From: FEN-1297 sp963710735
GTDB taxonomy: Bacteria > Bacteroidota > Ignavibacteria > Ignavibacteriales > Ignavibacteriaceae
Reading direction: 5' to 3'
DNA length: 64,000 nucleotides
Assembly: GCA_963710735.1 (NCBI GenBank)
Contig: CAVQBN010000018.1
Span: forward strand, 1-64,000
Shown: in pieces, positions 46,635 to 56,115 of the stretch
Layout of the letters: each line of letters starts with the position of its first letter
How positions within the stretch are numbered: position 1 is the first letter of the stretch
Made by a program: the position numbers and the translations under genes
Notes under the pieces: model-generated
Databases searched by the model: none
What the model was told of the DNA's origin: nothing
The model's input: only the letters and a program-made list of their open reading frames with translations

Positions 46635-46662
46635 AATAAGGGAAAATTTACTCGAAAGTCAA
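46633..46662 (-). promoter_or_regulatory. Candidate dcw promoter (Pmra)
   Basis: TTGACT (46662-46657) and TATTTT (46638-46633) on the minus strand with 18 bp between. The -35 is close to consensus. The -10 touches the first MraZ hexamer, which gives a simple regulatory logic. It is the only strong sigma70-like pair I found close to mraZ. Confidence 0.6.
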
Positions 46663-47158
46663 GAAAATTTTAATAAAAATCCCATAAAATTTATACCCGC
46701 TACAGTGTTTTTATAAGTTATAAAATAATAAACCTAAACTATACTTGTACTTATTGGATACCTCTAAAGTATTTTATTAAAACTTTAATTATTCAAGATT
46801 AATCTTGTTGAACTACTAATGATATTCCTAATCATGATTTTGTCATCTTCACTAAATTTTTAACAACAAAATTTTTATTAGATGACATAATATCTTAGAA
46901 TAAATTTTCTTCAAAATTTTTAATGAGGTTACTTAAATAGATTTTTCAAAAACAATTTTGTATTTCATTAATCAGAGATATGCTTGATAATAAGAATTGC
47001 AATTTTAAAATGACTTAATCGTTGAACTATAAGAATAGGAAAGAATTTCTGTGGGGATTATTTAATTTAAATTGAAAATTGATGTTCTGTTTTAATCGTA
47101 CAAAACCTTTTTACCAGCGCACATTACTCTTGTCCCGGATGAAAATAATAAATATGTT
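46663..47158. other. Intergenic gap upstream of the dcw promoter
   Basis: About 500 bp of very AT-rich sequence between the dcw promoter and the lipoprotein gene at 47159. I find no supported coding frame, RNA gene or clear hairpin terminator in it. Confidence 0.55.
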
Positions 47159-47986
47159 TCACCAGACTTTAAATGGGGATAATTTAACAATTTTGATTTT
47201 ATTATTTAATTTCAATTTTATTTCAAAAAGGTAATCATTAAGGTTTGAGGATCTAAGATTAGTAGTACCGTCCGAGTCGGTTAGGTGAAAGTATACATAT
47301 CCATTTATTGCACCGTGCGGAAACAATGTATTCACTCTTAATACACCGGCATTAAAACTATTCTCAAACATATTATACCAGTTCTCTGTATCATTCAATT
47401 CATTATTGGTTTTTTCAAATACCTTTTCTCTTTTCTCCTCTTTATTATTTAGCCTATATGTATTCCCATTATTATCTTTGATAGAAGTCCCTTTAACAGA
47501 AACTGCTTTTAAAGCTCCACCAACTGAAGTAAATATTATTGATGCATTTTTCTCAGCATCAATAGTTTTTAAAATTTCAGTCGGCGACTGCGGCCAATAA
47601 TTAAGAGAATCAGCATTTATCATTATAGTATCGCTGCCACTTATCTGAAACTTGACTGGTTTTGTAGTATTATTATTTATTTGAAACTTGATTGGTTTTA
47701 TTGCGGTGAGTTCAATAATATTATAAGGTTTCACAATATAAACTGAATCAGAATTATTCTTAATTAATAACCAGACTCGAATATATGGCTCATTTAGCAG
47801 TGAAGTTTCTTCTGCTGTAAACAAAAGGAATTCTTGATTATTAGTATAAGATGTAATTGGAATTCCATTGGAATAAAAAGTAAATGTACCTGGAGATGGC
47901 ATTGCTTGATAGGTAATATAGCTGGTAGTTTCACATCCCGCTAATAATAATGCAAAAAGCAATAATCCAAACAATGTTAATTTCAC
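47159..47986 (-). CDS. Hypothetical lipoprotein
   Basis: 275 aa. Signal MKLTLFGLLLFALLLAGC with Cys18 is a strong lipobox, so it is anchored in the envelope. The mature protein is beta-rich with no recognised motif; the middle carries several charged segments (NNKEEKREKVFEKTNNELNDTENW). It stands alone between the dcw upstream region and tRNA-Thr. Function unknown. Confidence 0.75.
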   Translation of the reverse strand: MKLTLFGLLLFALLLAGCETTSYITYQAMPSPGTFTFYSNGIPITSYTNNQEFLLFTAEETSLLNEPYIRVWLLIKNNSDSVYIVKPYNIIELTAIKPIKFQINNNTTKPVKFQISGSDTIMINADSLNYWPQSPTEILKTIDAEKNASIIFTSVGGALKAVSVKGTSIKDNNGNTYRLNNKEEKREKVFEKTNNELNDTENWYNMFENSFNAGVLRVNTLFPHGAINGYVYFHLTDSDGTTNLRSSNLNDYLFEIKLKLNNKIKIVKLSPFKVW

Positions 47987-48109
47987 GTAACCCCCACAAT
48001 TTTAGTTAAAAATAATTTATTATTTTTTAACAATCAAGAATACATTTGATAATTCTTAGACATGCAATTCAGGAAAAAGTTTAAATGCGAAAGTTGTAGA
48101 TACAATGTG

Positions 48110-48182
<73 letters not shown>

Positions 48183-48257
48183 TTAAACATTAAAAAGAAA
48201 ATGGTAAATGTAAAAATAACATTTACCATTAACCGTACAAAGGAAAATCTGATTAAG

Positions 48258-48353
48258 TTATCTTAATTTTTTCTTATGTCTATTCTTTCTTAATCTTTTT
48301 TTTCTTTTATGGGTAGCCATTTTATGGCGTTTACGTTTTTTGCCGCAGGGCAT
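48258..48353 (-). CDS. 31-aa basic COX24/AURKAIP1-type ribosome-associated protein
   Basis: A tiny gene of 31 codons beginning MPCGKKRKRHKMATHKRKKRLR and ending KKKLR, half of it Lys/Arg. It matches the short AURKAIP1/COX24-domain proteins found in Bacteroidota, thought to be ribosomal. Its ATG overlaps the stop of the upstream zinc-ribbon/TPR gene by one base (TAATG), which supports translation by coupling. The stop TAA is at 48258-48260. Confidence 0.9.
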   Translation of the reverse strand: MPCGKKRKRHKMATHKRKKRLRKNRHKKKLR

Positions 48354-49318
48354 TATTTACCTCCGTTCATTTGATTTGTATTTTCATGTGATTTTAATAA
48401 TTCTTCAGCTTTTTTTCCATAGTCTGAATTTGGATCCAGCTCAACAGCTTTTTTCAAATTTTCTCTGGATTTTTCGAAATTTCCTGCTGTCAAATTTACT
48501 ATCCCCAAATCAAGATATCCTATCTGATGTTTAGGGTCATATTTTATAGCTTTTTCCATTTCATCAATTGCAGTTTTATAATTCTGTAAATTATAATAAC
48601 AAATTCCCATATCAATTCTTGCATCCGGATCATTTGGAACCAAAGCAAGATATTCTTTATAATTTACTATAGCTTGTTCAAACATTCGGGAATCATTTTT
48701 TAAATGTGCTAATTGTAAAATTGAAGCTGTATCCTTTGGATTGCTTTTTAATTTTGCTTCAAGGTTATTTATCTGTTGTATATTATTTAAATTAACTCCG
48801 GAACTTTGACTTTGATTAATATCCTGAGTTTCAACTGGAACCTTATCGGAATTGAAAACTCCGGACAAAAATAAAATGATTATTGCTATTCCAAGTCCAA
48901 CAGAAATAATCGTAATCATTCTAATATTATTTAATTTCTTTTTTGCATCTGCTTGTGCTAAAGATTTTGCACTTGAAGATTTTTGAAGATTTCTTTTACT
49001 AGATTTGGATTTTGATTTCGGACTTCGGACAGCTTCAGCTTTTTCCTCTTTTTGTAATTTTAACTTCTTAGCTGCTTGAGCATTTTTTAGCTTTACACCA
49101 CATCCAGTGCATACTTCATTCGTCGGTTCATTTTCTTCACCGCAATTTTCACAAATAAAGCCCTTAGTTAGATTTTCCTCCGCACCCCCGGAGTTTATTT
49201 TTTTAACTTCGCTGTCTTCTTTAGGATTTTCTTTTTTTGAAAGATTAAAACCGCATTCAGGACAAAATTTATAATTCTCTTCTATTTTCGAGCCACAATC
49301 AGGACAAAATTTAGCCAT
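48353..49318 (-). CDS. Double zinc-ribbon, membrane-anchored TPR protein
   Basis: 321 aa. Two zinc ribbons at the N-terminus (FCPDCG..FCPECG at 4-22 and ICENCG..VCTGCG at about 53-75) are followed by a basic linker, a transmembrane helix at about 134-152 and, outside the membrane, three to four TPR units at about 190-310 (for example ARIDMGICYYNLQNYKTAIDEMEKAIKYDP). The layout suggests a tail- or middle-anchored scaffold with a nucleic-acid or protein-binding cytoplasmic ribbon. It overlaps the HU gene by 8 bp and the 31-aa gene by 1 bp. Confidence 0.85.
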   Translation of the reverse strand: MAKFCPDCGSKIEENYKFCPECGFNLSKKENPKEDSEVKKINSGGAEENLTKGFICENCGEENEPTNEVCTGCGVKLKNAQAAKKLKLQKEEKAEAVRSPKSKSKSSKRNLQKSSSAKSLAQADAKKKLNNIRMITIISVGLGIAIIILFLSGVFNSDKVPVETQDINQSQSSGVNLNNIQQINNLEAKLKSNPKDTASILQLAHLKNDSRMFEQAIVNYKEYLALVPNDPDARIDMGICYYNLQNYKTAIDEMEKAIKYDPKHQIGYLDLGIVNLTAGNFEKSRENLKKAVELDPNSDYGKKAEELLKSHENTNQMNGGK

Positions 49319-49613
49319 TTGAATTCAACTCTTTCATACCTGAATTAACCATTTCCTTAAAATCCTTTGAAAACTTAAATGTAGGTACGTAATGCTCGGG
49401 AACAAAAACAGATTCGCCTGTTTTAGGATTACGTGCTTGACGTGAATTTTTCTTTTTGACTTTATAGCTTCCAAAGCCACGTATTTCAATTCCATTACCT
49501 TCTTTCAAAGCTTCAATTACGGTTTTAAAGAATCCTTCAATAATAGCTTCTGTTTCTAACTTCGTAAGTCCGGTACCCGCAGCAACTTTATCAACAATAT
49601 CTGCCTTAGTCAT
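49311..49613 (-). CDS. HU/IHF-family DNA-binding protein
   Basis: 100 aa. It has TKADIVDKVAAGTGLTKLETEAIIEGFFKTVIEAL, GNGIEIRGFGSYKVKKKNSRQARNPKTGE and a C-terminal beta/helix end, the complete histone-like fold with the RNPKTGE arm that bends DNA. It heads a run with the zinc-ribbon/TPR protein and the 31-aa protein (8-bp and 1-bp overlaps). HU versus IHF is not decided here. Confidence 0.95.
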   Translation of the reverse strand: MTKADIVDKVAAGTGLTKLETEAIIEGFFKTVIEALKEGNGIEIRGFGSYKVKKKNSRQARNPKTGESVFVPEHYVPTFKFSKDFKEMVNSGMKELNSNG

Positions 49614-49882
49614 ATCATTACCCTATTCATTTAATTTTAATATTATAAACTATTGTAATTTAACTATTTAAATTATCAAACATTTAATGTAAAATCAATC
49701 TTTACAGTACTATGTAGCTTATTTAATCACTAAAGTGCAAAATTTACATGTGAAAATAAATAAAAGTCTCATAATGAAATGCAAAATTTAATTGAGACAT
49801 AAATTTATAAATAAAAAGAAGAATTTTATGCTTTTACAGGTGGTATAAAAATTGTTAGAAATAAATAAAAAAACGAAGTTTT

Positions 49883-50275
49883 ATGGATCTTCTCGATATC
49901 ATTATATTTTCCCTGAAATTATTTGCTTTAACTTCACTCATTATTGTGACTATTTCCTACTTTATTTTTAAGCTTAAGGATAGATCGAGAATAAAACCTT
50001 ACATGAAGCCTAATGCCGTTGAAACTTCTGGTACCGTGTTAAGGGTTGAAGAAGTACCGGTTGAAGCATCAAATCAGCGATACAAAATTTTAAATAATGA
50101 GTCTATAACTTCTGACAAAAGGCGAATTAGAATAGAGAAGCCTGTCGTTATAAATAAATTTATTGCTCAGCAAGTTCGAAACCCAATAGAATCTGAAGAA
50201 GAACGAAAGATATTTAATATCTTCCGTCATTACTCAAAGAATTCAATTGAACCAATGCACAAAATAAAACTTTAA
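49883..50275 (+). CDS. Small membrane-anchored hypothetical protein
   Basis: 130 aa. One N-terminal transmembrane helix at about 5-29 (IIFSLKLFALTSLIIVTISYFIF) is followed by a basic soluble region ending RKIFNIFRHYSKNSIEPMHKIKL. No motif known to me. It is transcribed divergently from the HU gene, with 269 bp between. Confidence 0.6.
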   Translation: MDLLDIIIFSLKLFALTSLIIVTISYFIFKLKDRSRIKPYMKPNAVETSGTVLRVEEVPVEASNQRYKILNNESITSDKRRIRIEKPVVINKFIAQQVRNPIESEEERKIFNIFRHYSKNSIEPMHKIKL

Positions 50276-50325
50276 TTTATTTAACTAGATAATTATTAAC
50301 CGCACTTCATTTCTATAAAATTTCC

Positions 50326-52422
50326 TTAATTTTTCGAATCTTTGAAAATCATATTTTTAGCCATCTCTTTAACGTCGTAAGGCGCTGGTGCTCCCCCTAA
50401 ATATTTATGAAACCAATCTAAATGTGCATCATAATATAGAGGCATTGATTTAATATAATTAGGCCAATGTCCGTCATTCTTAAAAATAATTAATCTGGAA
50501 TCTATTCCTAATGTTTGTAGTGTGGTAAAATATTGCAGACTCTGTGTGTAAGGAACTCTATAATCTTTTTGACCGGTAATAATTAAAGTCGGTGTAGAAA
50601 AATTCCTTACGTAAGTGGAAGGCGACCATTCTGTATAAATATCGGAATTCCACGGCTGACCTTTGAATTCCCAGTTTGGAAACCATAGCTCTTCAGTTGA
50701 GCCCCAAAAGGATTTTAAATCGTATATACCCATCATTGAAGCCAGGCACTTGAAACGTTTCGTTTTAGCTTGAAACCAATTCATCATGTAACCGCCATAC
50801 GACCAGCCCATGGCCCCAACTCTATTCTTATCAACATATGGAAGTTTTTCTAATGCATCAGTAACCTTCATTAGATCCTCAAATACTTTGCCGCCCCAGT
50901 CGCCAGAAATCTCGGACGTAAAATCCTGTCCATATCCAGTAGAACCATGAGGATTTGGAAATGCTACAACATATCCCGCTCCCGGATAAACTTGCCAGTC
51001 TCCTCTAAAAGAATCCATCCATTGACCCTGCGGGCCTCCATGAACATTTAATATCAACGGATATTTTTTACTAGTATTAAAATTATGAGGCTTAACAATA
51101 AAAACTTCAATATTCTTTCCATCAGCACCTTTCACCCACATTTTTTCTGCCGGTCTAACATCTATATCTTCAAGAAATTTTTTATTAAAATCAGTTTGTT
51201 CGACATATAATCTATTTGATAAATTTATCATATATAATTCTCGTGGCTTGCCGACACCACTCGCAGTATAATAGATAAATTTATTATCCGGTGAAACATC
51301 GAATCCTGAAACAGATTGGCTGACAGTAACAGGAGAAATTTGTTCCGATTGAATATCAATTTTATAAATTGGAGAATATCCTTCAACTTCTCCTGTAAAA
51401 TAAATAGTTTTTGAATCAGGGCTCCATTTAAAATCATCAATCCAATTATCAAAACTGTTTGTAATAATTTTAGATGTGTTGGTTTTTCGGTCATATAACG
51501 CAATCCTAAAACGATCGGATTCATATTTAGGAACAACTTGAGTTCTATAGGCAATATATCTTCCGTCTGGTGAATAAATCGGCCACCCATCCCAAGCTTT
51601 ATTTCCCTTAGTAATATCAACAGCTTCACCACCTGTTACAGGTACTGTCCAGAGATCGGCATTTGTAGAAGCTTCCGGGTCAAAATCATGATTTGATACA
51701 AAACAAATTTCTTTACTATCAGGCGAAAAATTATATCCGACACCGCCGCCTAACATGAATGTGGGTGAAACATATGTTCCCGGAGTTAAGTCTGTGTAAG
51801 ATTTTTTTGTTAAGTCATAAACAAAAACATGTGTGTATTTGCCGGAAGAATATTGTGTCCAGTGTCTAAACAAAAGATGATCCGCAACATAAGCCTGGAT
51901 TGGACCTTTTGCTGAATTAGTATCCAATTCTTTATTACAATTATCATCGGAACCGCATTGAGGATACACATCAGTAGAAAATGCTATAAGGTTACCGTTA
52001 GGAGATAAAACAGGCGCATCAATACCCGTAGATAATTTTGTTATTTGAGTAGTTACTTTATTTCCAAATTCATACTCAAATATTTCAGGGGTACCGGTTC
52101 TAGTTGAAACAAAATAAATCTCCTTACTATCATTTGACCAAACCGGGTCATAATCATCTTTCGGATCGTTAGTTATATTGCCGACATTGGAACCATTAAA
52201 ATCCATTACATATATTTCCGTATTGGAAGTACCCTTGGGCAGATCATAATCGGTTAATGTAAAAGCAACCATTTTCCCATCGGGTGAGATGACAGGCGAA
52301 CCTACATTTTTAATTTTGTATAAATCAGCAATTGTAAAAGCTTTTTTTTGCGGAAGAATTTTTATACTGCTAATAAGCAAAACAACTAATAAAAAATGTA
52401 AAAAGTTTTTCATTTTATTCAA
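50326..52422 (-). CDS. S9-family prolyl oligopeptidase/acylaminoacyl peptidase
   Basis: 698 aa. A signal peptide (1-25) is followed by a seven-bladed beta-propeller with WD-like ISPDGKMVAF, WSPDSKTIYF and VSPDNKFIYY repeats, and an alpha/beta hydrolase domain from about 430. Catalytic Ser lies in GWSYGGYM (about 542), Asp in TGQKDYRVPY, and His in NDGHWPNY. It cleaves short peptides, probably in the periplasm or at the surface. Monocistronic. Confidence 0.93.
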   Translation of the reverse strand: MNKMKNFLHFLLVVLLISSIKILPQKKAFTIADLYKIKNVGSPVISPDGKMVAFTLTDYDLPKGTSNTEIYVMDFNGSNVGNITNDPKDDYDPVWSNDSKEIYFVSTRTGTPEIFEYEFGNKVTTQITKLSTGIDAPVLSPNGNLIAFSTDVYPQCGSDDNCNKELDTNSAKGPIQAYVADHLLFRHWTQYSSGKYTHVFVYDLTKKSYTDLTPGTYVSPTFMLGGGVGYNFSPDSKEICFVSNHDFDPEASTNADLWTVPVTGGEAVDITKGNKAWDGWPIYSPDGRYIAYRTQVVPKYESDRFRIALYDRKTNTSKIITNSFDNWIDDFKWSPDSKTIYFTGEVEGYSPIYKIDIQSEQISPVTVSQSVSGFDVSPDNKFIYYTASGVGKPRELYMINLSNRLYVEQTDFNKKFLEDIDVRPAEKMWVKGADGKNIEVFIVKPHNFNTSKKYPLILNVHGGPQGQWMDSFRGDWQVYPGAGYVVAFPNPHGSTGYGQDFTSEISGDWGGKVFEDLMKVTDALEKLPYVDKNRVGAMGWSYGGYMMNWFQAKTKRFKCLASMMGIYDLKSFWGSTEELWFPNWEFKGQPWNSDIYTEWSPSTYVRNFSTPTLIITGQKDYRVPYTQSLQYFTTLQTLGIDSRLIIFKNDGHWPNYIKSMPLYYDAHLDWFHKYLGGAPAPYDVKEMAKNMIFKDSKN

Positions 52423-52534
52423 CTAATTTTGTTTATGAAAAATTATATTTAAAATTAACCATGAATGAATTTAATGTTTAAGTATTTACTGTATCTTATA
52501 AGTTTAAATTATTATAACGGCTGCCGTAAATAAT

Positions 52535-53551
52535 TTACATTTTAGGCAATCTTTCCAAATAAGAGCTATTAGAAAGAATTGCAAACGTGTCGGTTTTTCT
52601 TAATTCATCTAAATTAAAACAATTCATATAACTCATTGAACTTCTCAATCCATCAGAGATACTATCAATTACATTTTTTACGACTCCTTTGTATCCGACC
52701 ATAGTCTCCTCACCTTCAATAAATTCATTTCTCATTTTAACTCCAAAAGATGCGGAGCCTCTATATTTTTTCCACAACTGGCCATTATATTTTATCACTT
52801 CACCTGGCGTCTCTCTTGTTCCCGAAAGCATTCTGCCAAGCATAACTGCATCAGCACCTAAGGCAATTGCTTTGGCTATATCTCCTGGACTTTTGATACC
52901 TCCATCAGCTATAATGCTTATTTTTAAATTTTGTTCGTTTCGGAAAAATAAAACATTAAGTAAAGATGAAACCTGTCCTATTCCAATTCCGGTTTGAATG
53001 GAAGTAGTACAAACGCTGCCGCTTCCTATTCCAACTCTAACTGCATCGGCACCCGCATTTTGTAAGTGTTTTAGGCTTGCACCATGTGCAATGTTGCCTA
53101 CAATTAGTTTTACATCAAATCTTTTCTTAATCTCTTCAGTCTTTTGAAGTACGGCATTATTATTTGCATTAGCAGTATCTATACAAATAATATTTTGATA
53201 TTCAACGAGTTTTTCAACCATTTCAATAGGAGTGTTAATAGCAATTGAAACCGCTTTTACAAAACCGTTATTTTTTTCATCTTTCAATACTTGATCCAGG
53301 GAAGAATCGAAACGATTGAGGATACCTAGACAGCCAAGGTTGCTTAATTCTTTTGCCATTTCTGGCCCGGTAACTGTATCCATCGGACTGGAAAGTACAG
53401 GGAGAGAAAGATGCAGATTTAAAAAATTACAAGCTGTTGTAGCTTCGGTTCTTGAACGGACTCTAGATATTTCGGTTGGGATTAGGCTTATATCATCATA
53501 AGTTAAAGACTGGTTAAATTCATTCAATTCTTTTTTAGAATATATTTTCAT
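52535..53551 (-). CDS. IMP dehydrogenase/GMP reductase-family enzyme without CBS domains
   Basis: 338 aa TIM barrel. It begins LTYDDISLIPTEISRVRSR, with LPVLSSPMDTVTGPEMA, the catalytic loop RVGIGSGSVCTTSIQTGIGIGQ (active-site Cys near 180), IIADGGIKSPGDIAKAIALGADAVMLG and MLSGTRETPGE. It is shorter than IMPDH and has no CBS insertion, like GMP reductase, but the loop lacks the usual RxxTGVG form of either enzyme, so I do not assign guaB or guaC. It works in guanine nucleotide interconversion. Confidence 0.85.
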   Translation of the reverse strand: MKIYSKKELNEFNQSLTYDDISLIPTEISRVRSRTEATTACNFLNLHLSLPVLSSPMDTVTGPEMAKELSNLGCLGILNRFDSSLDQVLKDEKNNGFVKAVSIAINTPIEMVEKLVEYQNIICIDTANANNNAVLQKTEEIKKRFDVKLIVGNIAHGASLKHLQNAGADAVRVGIGSGSVCTTSIQTGIGIGQVSSLLNVLFFRNEQNLKISIIADGGIKSPGDIAKAIALGADAVMLGRMLSGTRETPGEVIKYNGQLWKKYRGSASFGVKMRNEFIEGEETMVGYKGVVKNVIDSISDGLRSSMSYMNCFNLDELRKTDTFAILSNSSYLERLPKM

Positions 53552-53630
53552 ACAAATTCCTCAGATAAAATTCATTCGATATTTTTTGTAATATTTATGA
53601 ACAAAATGCTTAGGAAATGAAAATATTTTT

Positions 53631-55484
53631 TCATGATACTAGTAAGGCTTCCATTTCATCTAATAATTCATTCATTTTGCGGGTTACTGCGATCACCGGA
53701 TCCGACGAGTTCATATCTACACCGGCAGCTTTTAATATATTGATTGGATAATCTGAATTGCCCGATTTAAGAAAGTTAATATATTTTTCTACAGCAGGCT
53801 GTCCTTCATTCTTTACCTTTTTTGCTAATACTTCTGATGCTGCAAAACCAGTGGCATATTGGTAAACATAAAAGTTGTAATAAAAATGAGGAACTCTTGC
53901 CCAGGTATATTCTTCCTCTTTATCTATTACCATTTCTGGGCCCCAATATTTTTGATACAATTCTTTATATAGTGAACATAAAACATCCGGTGTCAGTGCT
54001 TCACCCTTTTCTGTTTTTTCGTAAACTATAGATTCAAATTCTGCAAACATTGTCTGGCGGTAAAAAGTTGAAGTAATGTTGCTCAAATATTTTTCAATTA
54101 GATATAATTTTTCTGATTTTGTTTCAGAATTTTCAATTAAAAAATCCAGCAGTAAAGATTCATTAAAAGTAGATGCTACTTCCGCTACAAAAATAGAATA
54201 ATTAGCATAAATATATGGCTGTGATTGACCTGTATAATACGAGTGCATATTGTGCCCCATTTCGTGCGCTAAGGTGAAAACATCATTCAAAAAACCGGAC
54301 CAGTTTAATAGAACGTATGGATGAACCCCGAATGTTGTTCCGGAAGAATAAGCACCGCTTCTTTTGGCTTTTGTCTCAAAAACATCAATCCAACGATTGT
54401 TAAAGGCTGTGGATAGAGTTGATAGGTAATTGTTGCCGAGAGGTTTTAAAGCATTAAGAACTATGTCTCTGCCTTCTTCAAATAGATATTTCTTCTCAGT
54501 TTCCGCTTGAAATAATGTTACATATACATCGTACGGATGCAGCTCATCTATCTTTAATAATTTTTTCTTGAGTGAAGCCCACCTGTGAAGCGAAGTTAAA
54601 TTTTTATTTGCAGACTTCAGCAAATTATCGTATACAGAAATCGGAATATTATTATTATCTAAAGCAGCTTCCCTAACCGAATTATATTTACGTGTTTTTG
54701 AATTAAAAATATTTGCCTTCATATTGCCGTTAAATAATACGGAAAATGTATTTGCATAGTCTATATATTTGCCGTAATAATTTTTAAACACCCTTTCTCT
54801 AAAATCTCTATTTTTTGAATACATAGCAGCGTAATACCTGGCATGAGAAATTTCGTAGTCATTCCCTTTTTCATCTTTTATCAATGGGAATTTTAGTTCG
54901 GCATTTGTAAAGATTGAAAAAGTATTATATGGTATTTGATTTATTTCAGATGAAAGAGCAAGAATTTCTTCCTGTTCCTTATTTAATGTATGAGCTTTTG
55001 TTCTGAGAATGTCATCAATATGATGTCTGTAAATTTTTAATTCATTATTCGAACCGATCATTTGAATAAGTTTATCATTAGGCATGGAAAGCAATTCAGG
55101 CTTTATAAATGAAGCGGCAGAAAATACTTTAGAAAAAAGATTCTTAATCCGGTCATGCATAGCCTGGTATTTTTGTACCCTCATATCACTGTCATAGGAA
55201 AGTGAAGAGTACAAATATAATCTCTCTAATTTGATGCCCACCGAATTATCAAACTGCAAACATTTAAGCAGAGTGAGAGTATCTTTCGAAAGTTGCCCCT
55301 CAAACTTTTTATAATTACTGATATTATCTTCAACCCATTTGAAATCCGACTCCCATGATTCATCGCTTTCATAAATCGGTGAAAGGTCCCATTTATAATT
55401 ATCTTCAATTTCATTTCTGGCTTGTAAAACTGCTGGCTCGGTTTCAGAAAAGAATTTTCCTAGAGAATCTCTTAAAAAAGGCAT
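53631..55484 (-). CDS. pepF: Oligoendopeptidase F (M3B metallopeptidase)
   Basis: 617 aa, the standard length. Zinc site HEMGHNMHSYYTGQSQPYIYANYSIFVAEVAST: His, Glu and His in HEMGH (about 407-411), with the third ligand Glu 30 residues later in VAEVAST. It hydrolyses short peptides in the cytosol. N-terminal helices (YKWDLSPIYES...) also match the family. It lies 79 bp upstream of the IMPDH-type gene, so a shared transcript is possible. Confidence 0.95.
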   Translation of the reverse strand: MPFLRDSLGKFFSETEPAVLQARNEIEDNYKWDLSPIYESDESWESDFKWVEDNISNYKKFEGQLSKDTLTLLKCLQFDNSVGIKLERLYLYSSLSYDSDMRVQKYQAMHDRIKNLFSKVFSAASFIKPELLSMPNDKLIQMIGSNNELKIYRHHIDDILRTKAHTLNKEQEEILALSSEINQIPYNTFSIFTNAELKFPLIKDEKGNDYEISHARYYAAMYSKNRDFRERVFKNYYGKYIDYANTFSVLFNGNMKANIFNSKTRKYNSVREAALDNNNIPISVYDNLLKSANKNLTSLHRWASLKKKLLKIDELHPYDVYVTLFQAETEKKYLFEEGRDIVLNALKPLGNNYLSTLSTAFNNRWIDVFETKAKRSGAYSSGTTFGVHPYVLLNWSGFLNDVFTLAHEMGHNMHSYYTGQSQPYIYANYSIFVAEVASTFNESLLLDFLIENSETKSEKLYLIEKYLSNITSTFYRQTMFAEFESIVYEKTEKGEALTPDVLCSLYKELYQKYWGPEMVIDKEEEYTWARVPHFYYNFYVYQYATGFAASEVLAKKVKNEGQPAVEKYINFLKSGNSDYPINILKAAGVDMNSSDPVIAVTRKMNELLDEMEALLVS

Positions 55485-55672
55485 AGATGGACATTTCCCT
55501 GACTATATTTACAAAAAAGTTTTCTAAAAAGACGATTTAATTTATAAAATATTAAGTTAAAGATGAATAATTAATTGAAATTATTGGAATGTATTTAAAT
55601 TTCCATATTTGTTAGTTCTAATCTTTTGATAACTGGTTAAATAAATGAAAATATACTTACCAAACATTATAT

Positions 55673-56107
55673 TTAAAGTGCACTTACCAATTCAATTCTT
55701 AAATTACCTGTAAAATTATAAAATTGAATTACCAGACGTTCCGGGACATAACCTGAAATATCTTGATAAGTTCCCATCGTCTTTTCTATGAATCTTTCTG
55801 CATATATAGATTTATAATCTTTGTTTGATACTATTACTTCAACATAGCCTGATTTATAATTATCGACTGAAACATAAATTTTTGATTCAGCTTCACTTAA
55901 ATTTGTTTGCTCTATTAAATCGTAGGTAATCCCATCAGCATTTATAAAAAAAGAAAATGAATCATAATAGTTAAGTACTATTGGTTCATTTACATTCCCG
56001 CCTTTATTATTAGGGTCAGCAATGTCATCCCTACAACTGAATAAACTAAATAATACTAAAGATATAGGCACTGCAAAAATATTTATAAGTATTCTAATTC
56101 TTTGCAT
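55673..56107 (-). CDS. Small hypothetical lipoprotein
   Basis: 144 aa. Signal RILINIFAVPISLVLFSLFSC gives Cys24 as the lipidation site. The rest is a beta-rich domain with no known motif. It starts 8 bp after the thioredoxin-fold lipoprotein gene and very likely shares its transcript. Function unknown. Confidence 0.65.
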   Translation of the reverse strand: MQRIRILINIFAVPISLVLFSLFSCRDDIADPNNKGGNVNEPIVLNYYDSFSFFINADGITYDLIEQTNLSEAESKIYVSVDNYKSGYVEVIVSNKDYKSIYAERFIEKTMGTYQDISGYVPERLVIQFYNFTGNLRIELVSAL

Positions 56108-56115
56108 TTTGGATA

